Source: Meandrina meandrites (Eukaryota; Cnidaria; Anthozoa; Scleractinia; Meandrinidae). From it: a stretch of DNA of 64,000 nucleotides. Position numbers and translations under genes: made by a program. Below, piece after piece: positions 1 to 25,999 of this stretch. Position 1 is the first letter of the stretch, and the number at the start of each line of letters is the position of its first letter. The DNA lies in NCBI GenBank assembly GCA_963693305.1, contig OY855908.1:22716493-22780492 (forward strand), written 5' to 3'. The notes under the pieces were generated by a model, which saw only the letters and a program-made list of their open reading frames with translations, was not told the origin of the DNA and ran no database searches.

Positions 1-61
1 CGCCTCCCCCGCCCCATTCTAAAAATAGTTACGTTGTATATATTTCTTTTACTATTCACAG

Positions 62-3000
62 GAAGCGTTGGGGAAACAAGACTTGCAAAAAAGAGTACTG
101 CAGTGGGATGAGGAGTTACCAATTCCTGACCCTCCCCCACTGAGGAGTGTCTTGGACTTTTTAGTCCGAAGGCGAACACTCTCTTGTTCAACGGGTTTAA
201 CGCTTGGTTTGAGCAAACTTCTTGTTCGATCTGCAAGCCGTGTTTTGGGGCTTCAACGTGCCCATGAAAGGTGAACAAGAAACAGCTTTCATTATTAATA
301 CGTTCCTGGATTGATAATCAATGCAGTAATAATTCTTTTACCGTTTTTATCCTACATGCTCTTTTAAGTGCACAGGACAACTTTAGGCTATGAGCCGCAT
401 GAAATGTGCATGATTATCCCCACATTCCTCTCAGGCTGTCAGTCCCACAAAGAAAAATTCTCTTGGTTAAATGTATTCTGATACTGTTTTCTTATGGCAT
501 CAGAATGTGTGAACAGCACTCTAGCGACCCTGTACTCAACTGTTGGTATGCGCCAGCCAATCAGGGGGACACATTTGGTATCCGTCATGATGAAATTTAT
601 TTCCACGAAGAAATCATTCCTTCACAACCTGTGACGTCGTATGCTGTGCTGATCAGAGGGAGCCCAAGGAGTGCTGGGACATCGGTTGATGGCGGCATTG
701 GAGAAAACGAGAATTTGCTAAGTGTTGCTTCAATAAATGACGCAGATGTTATGTTAAACCGTGCCGCCTCTCTTGTAGATGGACTCATGAAAGCCAGGGA
801 TTTTTACTTGAGCATCGAATTTAACCAAGATATGATCAAGAAGACACCACTTTCGATGCAGTGGTATAACTACATCTTTTCGTGCTCTATGCAGTTCCTC
901 CCAGGCTCCATTGAGCGCTACAAGGCCCCTGCAGGTCACTCGAGGCACATTATTGTGATGGTGCGAGGTAACATGTACAAAGTGGATCTGACTTACAGCA
1001 CTGAAGACGGAGAAGAGAAGAAAATCACTGGCAATGAACTAAAAGTAAGTAGTTTTTAAAATACTTTATCCACCAGAAAGACCAGAGCAGCATGCTCTTT
1101 TACAACGACACGAAGTTTTAGCTTATTCTATATAGTTTAATCAATTTCAGCTTGGAACGTTGGCATTCGTACATCCACAATGCAAACTGAGTTGTCATCG
1201 CACAAACGTTATCAGTTTACTACATTTCAATAACACCTTATATGAATGTGGGCAATGGACTAATTACAGCTTCCAACTCATCCTTGACACGCAGAATTGA
1301 AAACTAATTGAAAATTATTTGTCAGTAAATGATCGACCACGGTTAAACGCAACCTCGTTCCCAATGCTTCTCGTGGGTGCCACCCACCAGAAGGGAAAAG
1401 CGCTGGGAACGAGGTTGGGTTAAATGTAAAAAAAGTACGTTTTTTGGAATGTTCCCCAACCTCCCCAGATTTCTAATGGTCTACTCCTTTACACATGATT
1501 ACAGAGTCAAATGAAGGATATCTTACAAATGGACGCCTCAAGAGAACCATCGACTCTGATAGCTGTTCTAACAAGTATGACTCCAAATGAGAGATGCCAC
1601 GAAGAACAACGCCTTAAGTGCCTCAGCGAACGAAACGTCACTAATCTCTCGCTTATCCGCGATGCCCTCTTCGTTGTTGCGCTCGACCCTGACGATTCTC
1701 CACGAACAGCAAACGAAGCCATGTTCGCGCTTCATTCGGGAAACTTCGTAAACCGGTGGTATGACAAGAGCGTGCAGCTGGTTGTGTTCGGTAACGGTGT
1801 GGCAGGATTCGTTAATAACTATTTAGCAGGAATGACAGGAACAGTCGGGACAAACTTTGTGCGAATTGCTGTGGGAAATGAAAAACTGAGCCAAGAACAG
1901 ACGGTTAGCGGTAAGTAGCTGTGTAGAGAAAACATAAACGAGACAAAAAACGAGGGCAGGCGAATGAATGAACGAACGAACGAACGAACGAACGAACGAA
2001 CGAACGAACGAACGAACGAACGAACGAACGAACGAACGAACGAACGAACGAACGAACGAACGAACGAACGAACGAACGAACGAACGAACGAACGAACGAA
2101 CGAACGAACGAACGAACGAACGAACGAACGAACGAATGAACCAACGAACGAACGAAAGAAGAAACGAACGAACCAACCAACCAACGGACGGACACGGACG
2201 GACGGACGAACGAACGAACGAATGAATAAATGGGCAAATACTAACGAATGAATGAACGAAATAATATAGCAAAAATTGGTTTAAGTGATTGTTGAAGAAA
2301 AATTAGTTATAAAAATTTCTTGTTTTGGCACATCCACCTTAGATCAAATGGACTACCTAGTTATAAAATGTCAAATGTTATTATCACTGTCAAATGTTTG
2401 ATTAGATGACGATGACGTCACGATCTGGCCAAAACCCCTTGCTATCAGCTGGGATGACAGTACAGACGGATATTTCAAACAGAAGATCAACAGTGTAATA
2501 GATATCAGTCGAACATCCGGACCCTTTAAGCAGCTGTCTCAGGACGTGTTTAAAATCTGCCCTGGATCCAATTTTGAGGAGTTGTGTAAGGCCCATCGGG
2601 TTACCCCAGGTGGTGCCTTCCAAGCTGGAATGCAGCTGGCACTCGCTAAGATTGCTGGGAGATGTATGAGTGTGAACGAAGTGGTCAGCATAAGGTAAGG
2701 AGTGGATAATATGTATGCAAAGGTTATATGATAGTGAAAAATGCAGTTCCGTTTGTTCTGAGGTCTTCTAAGCCATTTGCATTAGTTAGCTTCCTTGTTT
2801 GCTTAGAGCGTTCCTCCCTGCTGAATTAAAGTTACAATTTGAGATTAGTCAAAGTAAAAACAGACGACAAATGCAATAAATAATAATAAACGAACGAATG
2901 AACGAACGAACGGACGTGAATGGATAAAAAACTAATGGCAGTAGGCGTATTCCGAAATCAGTTGTTACACACGTTTTGAGAACTTTATTTCCTTGTCACG

Positions 3001-3733
3001 CGGTTTACATTCACTCTTTTCTGATTCGTTTTTGTTTCTAAATATGCCTTGATGGTTTAATTTTAGGATAGGTTCTCAGTTTTCTATCTATCTTTTCTTT
3101 ATCTACAATATATTTAATCCAACGTTTTTCTCTTCCAGGCACCTTCGTTTTGGCGGAATGACATTTATGGACAGCAGTATGGCCGACATGATGAAATTCG
3201 TCGAAGAAGCCAGCAAATTGGCACAACGAAGCGTTCAAGACTTGAGTGAGCAGGAACGTTTGGTACTTAAATCTCTGTTGAAGAATGCGATTCAAAGCTA
3301 CAAAGACGAGGTCCTGCGTTATAAGAACGGTGAAATTAATCTATTGCATCTAGATTCTCTTTATAGAAATCTTGGTCTCACAAACCGTCTTCCATTCCGA
3401 AAAACCCCACAATTAGAACTGCAGAGAAGTTTAAAAGAGGTTGTTCTGGGGTATCTTAGAGCACCCCATCTCAATGTACTGCCGCCTCAAGTCGCCGAAA
3501 ACGTGACTTCAAATCCCTGCTGGTACCCTGAGATCGAGGCTATCGGGAGGCCTGGAGTCAAGTGCATACTGCCACCCACATCAATGGCGTTGCATTACAT
3601 GTTTGGGAGAAATGCGATTTCCATCACAGTGAATGCAAATCCCGATCATCCTTGTTATAGAAACGAGGAGGAATTTGTGAAGGAACTCGAGAAGTCGTTG
3701 CAGTTCGTCAAAGATTTGCTTGATACAAAATAA
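62..3733 (+). CDS. Choline/carnitine acyltransferase family protein, catalytic His lost (5' partial)
   Basis: Five exons join in one open frame: 62-270, 504-1044, 1505-1910, 2406-2694 and 3139-3733, all with AG acceptors and GT donors. They give 679 residues plus a stop. The gene starts upstream, because exon 62-270 follows an acceptor. The fold-defining stretches of the carnitine/choline acyltransferase family are visible in order: LPIPDPPPL near the start, TPLSMQWYNYIFS and RHIIVMVRGNMYKVD in exon 2, NRWYDKSVQLVV in exon 3, and a C-terminal VTSN segment where the family has its STS motif. Known members transfer acyl groups between CoA and carnitine or choline using a histidine just after the NRW.DK block. 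Here that block is followed by GFVNNYLAGM, so the expected Glu-His becomes Asn-Tyr, with Tyr encoded at 1820-1822. The arginine-threonine carnitine/CoA motif is also not recognisable. Family membership is confident. Lack of classical activity is an inference. It could be a lineage-specific pseudoenzyme or a binding protein. Confidence 0.85.
1964..2225 (+). repeat. GAAC tetranucleotide microsatellite in an intron
   Basis: A run of more than 40 near-perfect GAAC units, degrading at its 3' end into GAAA, CCAA and GGAC variants, lies in the intron between 1911 and 2405. A shorter cousin of the same unit sits at about 2888-2915 in the next intron. Long open frames on both strands here, encoding repeats of NERT or RSFV, are products of the 4-bp unit and not genes. 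Confidence 0.95.
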
Positions 3734-3867
3734 TATGACAAAAACAATGACACTAACAAAAACGGCAACAACTTGCCATCTGTTGCTTTGAAAAAAATTG
3801 ATACCGTGAAAATAACAATGTACAGTTCTAAGGCTAAGTTAAAGATAAAAGAATTCTATTAATTACC

Positions 3868-3873
3868 AATAAA
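3868..3873 (+). promoter_or_regulatory. Polyadenylation signal AATAAA
   Basis: A canonical AATAAA lies 135 bp downstream of the stop codon of the acyltransferase-like gene, followed by a T-rich stretch. It is the best candidate for its 3' end signal. Confidence 0.5.
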
Positions 3874-4775
3874 CAAGGGTTTTTATTAATCCTTATACAA
3901 TGTACACTTATTGATGAGACTCAAGTCTAACCTAATCTCAATTCGCACAGAGGTATAATTGTCAACAATTAAAACTATTGTTACCTTCATTTTGTGCCCT
4001 ACATATTCTCAGGTATATTGCTTTATGACACATTCACCTTGCTTTATGACACATTGAACTTGGCTGATTAACAAAACTTGGTTGAACTTCGTGCTGCCAT
4101 CAAGGTTGATTCACACTAAGAGCATGTTAAGCTGAGGAAAAGTTTCCCCAGGTATTATATAGGAGGGTTACCCTCTTCCCCAAGCCATCTTTTGTGAGCA
4201 GTGTTTATATCAGAAATGTTGTCCTGCCTAATCTCATACCCAGATGTTTATAAGTAAATCTGTCTAAATTGCCAAACATACATAGTCGTGTTGTGTGTCA
4301 AATTTCTGACACATATGTTGTGAGCAAATTGGACTTTACCAGATTTTCCTTCCTAAAGACTGCAAAGATCTGGGTATGAGAATAGTCTGTGACAACCAAA
4401 CTAACACTTGGCCCTCCTGGGCTTCACACATGCTTTGTATGAGAATGTTCAGAGAAAGATCAGATGACTTCTGACAGTTTTGGAAATCTTCAGCTATTTT
4501 CTATAAAGTGGAGTGTAGTAAAGTTACATGGAATAAAATTGGTTAACAGGGCTTTCAATAAGGCCTGGTGCCTTACAGAGAACAACCAGGTATTCTGTTG
4601 TGAATCACCAACTAAAATTTGTGCAGCTTCCAATAAAGGGGTGATTTATTCAGCTTCTTATATTGCTCACCAATGGGTTCAGCACAAGGGCAGCACCAAT
4701 ACTTCATATCTTATTGAAAGCCCCGACATACAGAATGCTTTCACTTGTGAATCAAGTCAGTCAAGGGATATTTCA

Positions 4776-4780
<5 letters not shown>

Positions 4781-4830
<50 letters not shown>

Positions 4831-4972
4831 GCTACTAGAGGACTATTACTAATAGTCATCGAGTAGCAAAATTTGTGACGCTTTCTTTCATTTTATTCCC
4901 AAATAAATCTTTCTTCAAGTTGCATTTGCTAACTTCATTATTGCTTTTTCTGTCTGACTAGTTGGGTGATAC
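4781..4972. mobile_element. 192-bp MITE, copy A
   Basis: The element begins GTATCACCCA and ends with its reverse complement, and both ends are flanked by TA, as expected for a TA-target DNA transposon. A second copy of exactly the same length in the opposite orientation is at 58356-58547. It has no coding capacity and lies between the acyltransferase-like gene and FNTB. Confidence 0.85.
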
Positions 4973-4974
4973 TA

Positions 4975-5052
4975 AAACAATTAGACCCTTCGCACTCAAG
5001 GGCCACAGATCAATAGCCCATTCGGCTTTGCCTCATGGGCTATTGATGGTTG
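4975..5052. repeat. Palindromic flank associated with the 192-bp MITE, copy A
   Basis: The segment starts AACAATTAGACCC and includes the palindrome around ATAGCCCATTCGGCTTTGCC. It directly abuts MITE copy A. Related sequence in inverted order abuts copy B at 58248-58352. The recurring adjacency suggests that the hairpin and the 192-bp unit have moved as one composite. Confidence 0.6.
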
Positions 5053-5258
5053 ACTATACCACATGAAAGCATTACATAATCAATATAACAAATACATTTA
5101 TAATACCAAAAATATCATTAAAATACATGTAAGTAAAGCAGCAACAAATCAAGACCTAGTCAAGGATCTTTGCACTACACTGTACATACCATATTAAACT
5201 GAGCCTCAACTTGAGAAATAAGAGTCAATTTGATCAGAAACTATATATTCAATAGTTC

Positions 5259-6467
5259 TTAGATACATGGCAGCTTTCTAAAGTACTGTAAGGCATCAGC
5301 TGCATGTTTGACCCCAATGTTAAGTACTGGATGTACAGGAGATAGTAGATTCTTCTGCCCACCCACTAATGTTACATTGGTTTGATGCTTGTTGACAAAG
5401 TGCTGAGCCACAGATAAACCACTAAGACAATAACAGGTGTGATAAAAGTCTCGCGATTTCCCAGGTTTGTCTACGAGTCCTCCATGATGAAGTTGGCAAT
5501 TTATTAACAGATAATCTTGAAGGGCTACTTGATCAAACATCCATTTCTCATTACTTAGTAGATTTCCATCACCATTGGCATCAAAGACAGTGTGAAGCAA
5601 AGGGAACACGCCTCCTTGCCAAAATGAGTAGCAGCCATCAACCAGCTTGTTTGTTCTTCCTTGGAAACCCCCCTCTAAACGCATCTGGCGACTAGCCACC
5701 CACCTAAGTAGACGCTTGTTGTCAATCATGTTGTGTCTCCCTAGCAACACCAGTGCCGCATAACCGCAAAATGTATAACCCCCATGTGCTTCTAATCCAG
5801 GTTCACCCGAAAATCCACCCTCGTAGCTCTGGCATTTAGCAATCCATTCTGCTGTACCCTCGAATAAGTCTGGGGTCATGATATTTGTCAGATGCGCTGC
5901 AACAACTGCACAATATGCACCACGGATGTCCACCTCGCCATCACGATGCATTGTGAATGCGCCTTCTGAAGTGCGACAACTTGCCAAGAATGACTTGAGC
6001 TTAGGCCTGTCGATGACGCCATATGCTTCGTTAGTTCCCATGATGCAGAGTGCGCAGACTGCAGCATAAGTAGGGGCAAGATGGGGAATTTGTTGGGGAC
6101 CCCCTGCAAAGCCGCCAAGCGGATCTTGGCAGCGCTTCAGAAAGTCAGCAGTTTCTGAGTATTCTTCTGGTTCTATTTGCGCATTTAGTATTTCCAGTCC
6201 ATGCAAAATCCAGTAGCAAAGCCAAGGTCTACTGGCGTCCAGACATTCGTACGCTTCCGACAAGTGACGCAGGCCTCGCTTGAGGTACTGAACGTGCATC
6301 TGGCGGAACAAAGGAACCTCAGGATCTAGACTAGCGACTCGCAAGTACGCAGAATAATTTCTCGCCACTGAATTCTCAACTTTTTCTTGTTCTTCAGAAG
6401 TCACAGTTGAAAGGCCGTCATCTTTAAAGCGTAGATCTACCATCGGTTTCGCCGAATGGTAAGCCAT
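5259..6467 (-). CDS. FNTB: Protein farnesyltransferase subunit beta, single exon
   Basis: A 402-residue protein in one uninterrupted frame. Its closest match by motif is the beta subunit of protein farnesyltransferase, which with the alpha subunit (FNTA) attaches farnesyl from farnesyl diphosphate to CaaX cysteines of Ras, lamins and other proteins in the cytosol. RPWLCYWILHGLEIL near residue 80 is the family signature. GGF repeats of the alpha-alpha barrel recur near residues 118, 217 and 267, and EAHGGYTFCGY is at 226-236. The zinc ligands are in place: Asp277 and Cys279 in LVDGCYSFW, and His343 in DFYHTCYC. Human FNTB is somewhat longer (437 residues), mostly at its ends. The ATG at 6467 gives a normal N-terminus. 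The gene has no introns although its neighbours have many. It is divergent to TMEM245. Confidence 0.97.
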   Translation of the reverse strand: MAYHSAKPMVDLRFKDDGLSTVTSEEQEKVENSVARNYSAYLRVASLDPEVPLFRQMHVQYLKRGLRHLSEAYECLDASRPWLCYWILHGLEILNAQIEPEEYSETADFLKRCQDPLGGFAGGPQQIPHLAPTYAAVCALCIMGTNEAYGVIDRPKLKSFLASCRTSEGAFTMHRDGEVDIRGAYCAVVAAHLTNIMTPDLFEGTAEWIAKCQSYEGGFSGEPGLEAHGGYTFCGYAALVLLGRHNMIDNKRLLRWVASRQMRLEGGFQGRTNKLVDGCYSFWQGGVFPLLHTVFDANGDGNLLSNEKWMFDQVALQDYLLINCQLHHGGLVDKPGKSRDFYHTCYCLSGLSVAQHFVNKHQTNVTLVGGQKNLLSPVHPVLNIGVKHAADALQYFRKLPCI

Positions 6468-6663
6468 TTTGAAAGTTGTAGGGCGAGCCAGGTGTTAGAT
6501 ACCAGACTACTCACGGTAGGAATAGGCTTTCTTTGTGACATCATATAGATAGCCATATTTGGGCTGCAAGACAACACTCACTTCCAGACGCGCGCAGTTT
6601 GCATCATCTGGAAAATCGCCCGCTAGCCTTCTTTGACTTCCAGGTTTATTAAACTCACGGAAA
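6468..6663. promoter_or_regulatory. Bidirectional promoter region, FNTB/TMEM245
   Basis: The start codons of FNTB (-) and TMEM245 (+) are separated by only 196 bp, so both promoters and both 5' leaders must lie here or overlap the genes. No clear TATA box is visible, consistent with a housekeeping promoter. The assignment is from arrangement only. Confidence 0.6.
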
Positions 6664-21688
<15,025 letters not shown>

Positions 21689-21989
21689 ATCAGCCTGGTA
21701 AATTTATATTTCCAGGGCACTTAACGAAAGGCATTTTTCATAATAAATATTATTCCATCTTGCCAATGGAGGGAAAATGTTGGTCCACATGAATCACGTT
21801 CCACCATCACTTTTAAAGTTAAGTTTGAGCTACAAGGTTGAAAAGTTTGTGTGCCTGTGACTACAAGTCATGTACCAACCCATTGCCTTATGATCAGTTG
21901 CTACTACATGTAGGTACCGGTAGTGAGTGTTTTGGCTTGCCTGCCCAGTGACAGTTACTAGAACTTTCTCATCTCACTTTTCTTTATAG

Positions 21990-22543
21990 GCACATTTTTA
22001 GACATGGCTGAAACTTTCAGGGATAGGATAATGCAAGTAGTTAATAATGTTCTCAGCCTTGTTGATGATGTTTTGTTTGACAAGTTTGGCAACTACTGTA
22101 TGTTCAAACACTTGCAATATTATATTAAATTAAATTAAATTAAATGATTCTGTATGAATGATAACTGTTGCATGTACTGATTTGCAAATGCTTCAGTGTC
22201 CAGTTATCAAACTACACAGCAGAACCCTTTGCACTCAATGCAGCAAAATGAAACAGTCTTGGGGTTAATTATTATTTTGTTGATGCTGCTTTTCGCGTGT
22301 TTTGTTCAAATTTTAGTACTTGAACATGAAGTGCTTTGTGATACTTACGGCGTGTTCGTTTGGGATCAATCCGGAATAAGAATAATTGGAATAATACAAG
22401 TTACCGTTCGTTTGGCTGCTTTTCCTATTCCGGAATACTTGGATTTCCATTCCAGCTGTTCTGCTCCCAGGAGCAGAATAGCTGGAATATATTCTAGAAT
22501 ATATTCTTATTCCAGAATATTCCCAAACGAACGCGCCCCTTAA
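21990..22543 (+). other. Possible alternative 3' exons of TMEM245
   Basis: If the last TMEM245 exon used a donor at 21648 (AAAG/GTGATC), two further exons would follow in the correct phase: 21990-22097 (AG acceptor, GTATGT donor) and 22197 to a stop at 22541-22543. The first reads TFLDMAETFRDRIMQVVNNV, which looks like coding sequence. The second contains a hydrophobic run, VLGLIIILLMLLFACF, and then runs into a MITE. Phases match at both junctions, but this could be chance, and no known TMEM245 tail resembles it. Confidence 0.3.
22348..22538. mobile_element. 191-bp MITE with CTTA target duplication
   Basis: The left end CGGCGTGTTCGTTTGGGA is mirrored at the right end as TCCCAAACGAACGCGCC. 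CTTA flanks both sides (22344-22347 and 22539-22542). The interior is rich in self-complementary GGAATA and CCAGCTG/GAGCAG motifs and would fold into a long hairpin. Confidence 0.85.
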
Positions 22544-23735
22544 ATTAATACAAAACAGGAAACATAATTATAGTAAGGAAATAAACATGCCCTCACTGGT
22601 TTCCTATAATATACATCATAATTATTATTGAATTGCTATAACAAAATTCCTACCAGTTTAAAAAAAATAGCTTTATGGTAATTTAATATAAGAGAGCAAT
22701 ATATAATATTTTTTAATTTTAAGGTTGTGAAATACTAAAATGATTTTATTGACTATAAAAAGAGTTTAACAGTCAAGACAGTAAGAATTCGTGTGGCAGT
22801 CTGACAGTTTCAAAACTTTAAGAGTAAATACAGGCCATTGACGCTGTTTAAGTCAATAATTGAGTCACAAGTGCTATTTTGGCCCACAGTGTGCGCATAT
22901 GTATAGCACAAGCCTTTGCTGTTTTAGAGTAAGGTAAACAGATAAGGTTAAATTACCACACCTTTCAGTAACCCGTAAATTCTGAAGTGTAGCTCAACAA
23001 CAGTTGCATTTTACACTGCCATCAATTATCTTAACAGACATTAAAGAAAACATGTTATCTTCAGTGGTTGCCAGGTGGATTTCCATTATTTTGTTTCCTT
23101 TTTTCTAGCTTTTTGTCGGTTGCCATAATATTCAATCATTATTTTGAATGATGGCAGCATAAAACACAATCAATAGTTAGGTTTTGAACTTCAGTGTCTG
23201 CATGTTACTGAAAGGCATATGGCAAAATGAGGCACAACAAACATTCTGAAAGGAGCTTCTATCTGGCTGATCATTCATTGATTTCAAAGTTTATCCTTGA
23301 TTGTTATTATTAAGTATTATTTTCCCACTCATCCCAGATTAGCTTAATGCTGCTTTTAAGAACTGAGTCCAGTTCTACTTTAGCCTCCTGTGCAGACATC
23401 TTAGTGAAACTTTTCAATTTGCTCCCCTCAAGAATAACAGTCCTAGGTCTTGACTGCACAGATGGAGCACAGCAAGTCTCTTGCAGAAAAGACAAAGGGC
23501 CAATATTTTCTCTTGACCCAAGCACACTTGGTAAGTAAGAGATTTATTACATGGTCACATTTGAAAAATTGCTACCGACAGAAACTCGACCCAGTCCAAT
23601 ACTTAAAAAAAACTGGCTGCTTGGGCTAAGCATAATGTTCTATTTAACAATCATTTCATACTGCAAGTCTGAGGTTTCTAGAAGTAAATAGTCAACAATG
23701 TACAGTGGAGTTGACTTTCGCTCATAGAAAACAAG

Positions 23736-23998
23736 AAGTCTAATACTGATGTAATGTATATGAAATGATTCATATGTGAACTGCAGATATATATGAAGGT
23801 GATATGTGATCTTCGCAGTGAATTTCCAATTTAAGCAATTGGAATAAAGAAGCCTGAAAAAAATCAGGGCTTCAACAGTATTTGAACCCGTGACCTCCGC
23901 GATACCGGTGCACCGATTTTTTTCAGGCTTCTTTATTCCAATTGCTTAAATTGGAAATTCACTGCGAAGATCACATATCACCTTCAAGTCTAATACTG
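23736..23998. mobile_element. Inverted tRNA-derived SINE with 13-bp target duplication
   Basis: Arms of 72 bp at 23794-23865 and 23915-23986 appear to be perfect inverted repeats around a 49-bp spacer. The spacer read on the minus strand (CGCGGAGGTCACGGGTTCAA) looks like the anticodon-to-T-arm part of a tRNA with a B box. The whole is bracketed by AAGTCTAATACTG at 23736-23748 and 23986-23998. This fits a SINE insertion whose body was copied in inverted fashion. Confidence 0.75.
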
Positions 23999-25586
23999 TT
24001 TTTTAATTAGTAGACAATCGAAGGAAAAAACATGCAATTCAATGTATTTTGTAGTCAAAACTAAAAACTAGTTTACCCTTTCAAGAGGAATGTACATGTA
24101 TGCAGTTTTTATCAGCAAGTTCGATGATATCCAATATAGAACACACAGTGTCTACTAATGGTAGCAAACTTTATTGCATAAATGATGCTGTGCCGCTCTT
24201 TGGACTAAAAGGGTTCAAGAAATTAAAAGCCTCAATTTCCTTTACAAATACTTTATTAACAATAAACATTCAATAACAAAGCATGCCTTTGGAGAAATAG
24301 AAATTTTAGGAATGATATCTTGGTCAAAATTTTGTGCATAAAACAGTGCACTTTCAATTGAAACCTGTTTGATCTTAGTTTACAAAATATGTTGGCCTTG
24401 TTACATTTTTCTTAAAGCTTTGTGTTGAATACAAAGTACCGCTTGCTTGGTTTCTTGAGAAAATAACTTGTTGGAAAATTTTACAAAATAATATTATTAA
24501 GTAAATAAAATAAAAATGAAACAGAATTGTTTGAGTTTTTTACTGCAAACAAGTCTTCTCTGCCCTGCTTGTAAGTTGGAAAATTATAAATTTAAAATAA
24601 AGTGAACTCTCTGTTTGTAAGTGTCATCTCGTCAACAAACCTGAAAACATTAAAACAAGGAAATTGTGACCCAGTGGAATTAACCTACTGAGACTTAACA
24701 GACATTTGTATTTTGGTGTGCCGAGAAACCTCTTTAAAGAATCAAAGCGGCTATAAACCACTGAAACTCGGAAAATGAATTATGTAACAAGAACCTATTT
24801 GTATAACCGGAAACTTCAACAACTACCTTTCAACTACCTTTCCAAGCGTAATGACAATGGAAGGCCGCGAGTTCGAGCCCTGTAGCCCACAAACAAAATT
24901 TCTTTTTTTCCTCTTTGTTTTTTTCTTTTGATTATTTTTTTGCAAGTGTTTATAACATTCCCCTATAAACATAATTATTATAAAATACCGTACAAAACAT
25001 CTAAGAAACGATTTTGCCGAAACGAAGCGTTTTAAAATTATCACTCGGTTTTCATCTAAAAATCATGTAATTAAAGGTTGTAATCATTCGAGAATTCAAA
25101 TTGTTTATAGACATTGTCTTTCTTTCTGGTGGTTGAGTATTTCGATTTCAAACTAGAATTAAAACTATTTAAGCTTATATGGTGCAAGTTTATAAATAAG
25201 GCAATAAGATAACGAAGGAGAAAGGGCTTGCGGCTTGCGGATCAAAATTTGGTTGAGTTCATGACATCGTCATTTTGCTAATTTGCATATTTAAAAACTT
25301 GAATATCTCTGGAAAGAAATGATCGAAATACTTGAAAAAAGTACACAGCATTTTTCTCCTCATACAGACTACTTGTTCTTGTTTTAAAATGGCTTAGAAA
25401 GAACAGGTATGAATTTCATCATAATAGCACTTTAATGTTATGAGTTACTTCAATGTTTATTTTTTTGGAATAGATTTGTTCTGAAAAACACCAACCTACC
25501 AAAGCATTGTTTATAATGACAATAACTAAAATGTTTGTCGGCAGCATAACAGACCTACAATATACGAACAGAGCTCTACAAAAGCC

Positions 25587-25999
25587 CTGGGGGGGTACTC
25601 CCATATATGGGCTATATAGGTATGTGCCGCGGGATAGGGTATGGTTTTTGAGGTTCTCGGTCCTTAAATAGGGTATCATTTTTGCTCCTTTTGGCATTGT
25701 GTTCCCGGGGTTATCCTTAGCTAGGGTACCTAAATTCTATCAGCTAAAATAAATGCCAAACTATCCGTTCAACTAGTAGCAAAGCGATTTTGTAAAGATT
25801 TGTGTTTTGCCGTGTGCGGTTAGCCGTTATTTGGATCGTCACCCATCGCTTCTCCTCTCCTTGAATAGGGTGTCATTTTTCGGGTTTGAGCCTTAAAAAG
25901 GGTATCAATTTTCGTTTTCTTTATCCTTAAATAGGGTCAGGGTTTAAGAACCTTTGCGGCACACCCCTATCCGAAATTTATGGGAGTACCCCCCCCGGG
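25587..25999. mobile_element. 413-bp MITE with 9-bp target duplication
   Basis: Ends starting C, G-run, GTACTCCCATA are inverted at the right (TATGGGAGTAC, C-run, GGG). The match extends imperfectly through the ATAGG and TGTGCCGC blocks. The flanking duplication ACAAAAGCC is exact (25578-25586 and 26000-26008). The interior repeats 'TTAAATAGGGT'-type motifs. A 9-bp duplication suggests a Mutator-like or related superfamily. Confidence 0.9.

Noticed and set aside
376..503. Extra 5' part of acyltransferase exon 2, with acceptor at 375
   Set aside because: Joining 270 to 376 keeps frame only briefly and hits a TGA at 479. The acceptor at 503 joins exon 62-270 to 504 in perfect frame, so no frameshift or pseudogene needs to be invoked.
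1819..2272. Overlapping open frames encoding RSFV or NERT repeats on both strands
   Set aside because: They are translations of the GAAC microsatellite; a 4-bp unit free of stops is open in all frames.
24835..24890. tRNA gene
   Set aside because: A GAGTTCGAGCCC B-box-like stretch exists without a matching 5' half or acceptor stem.
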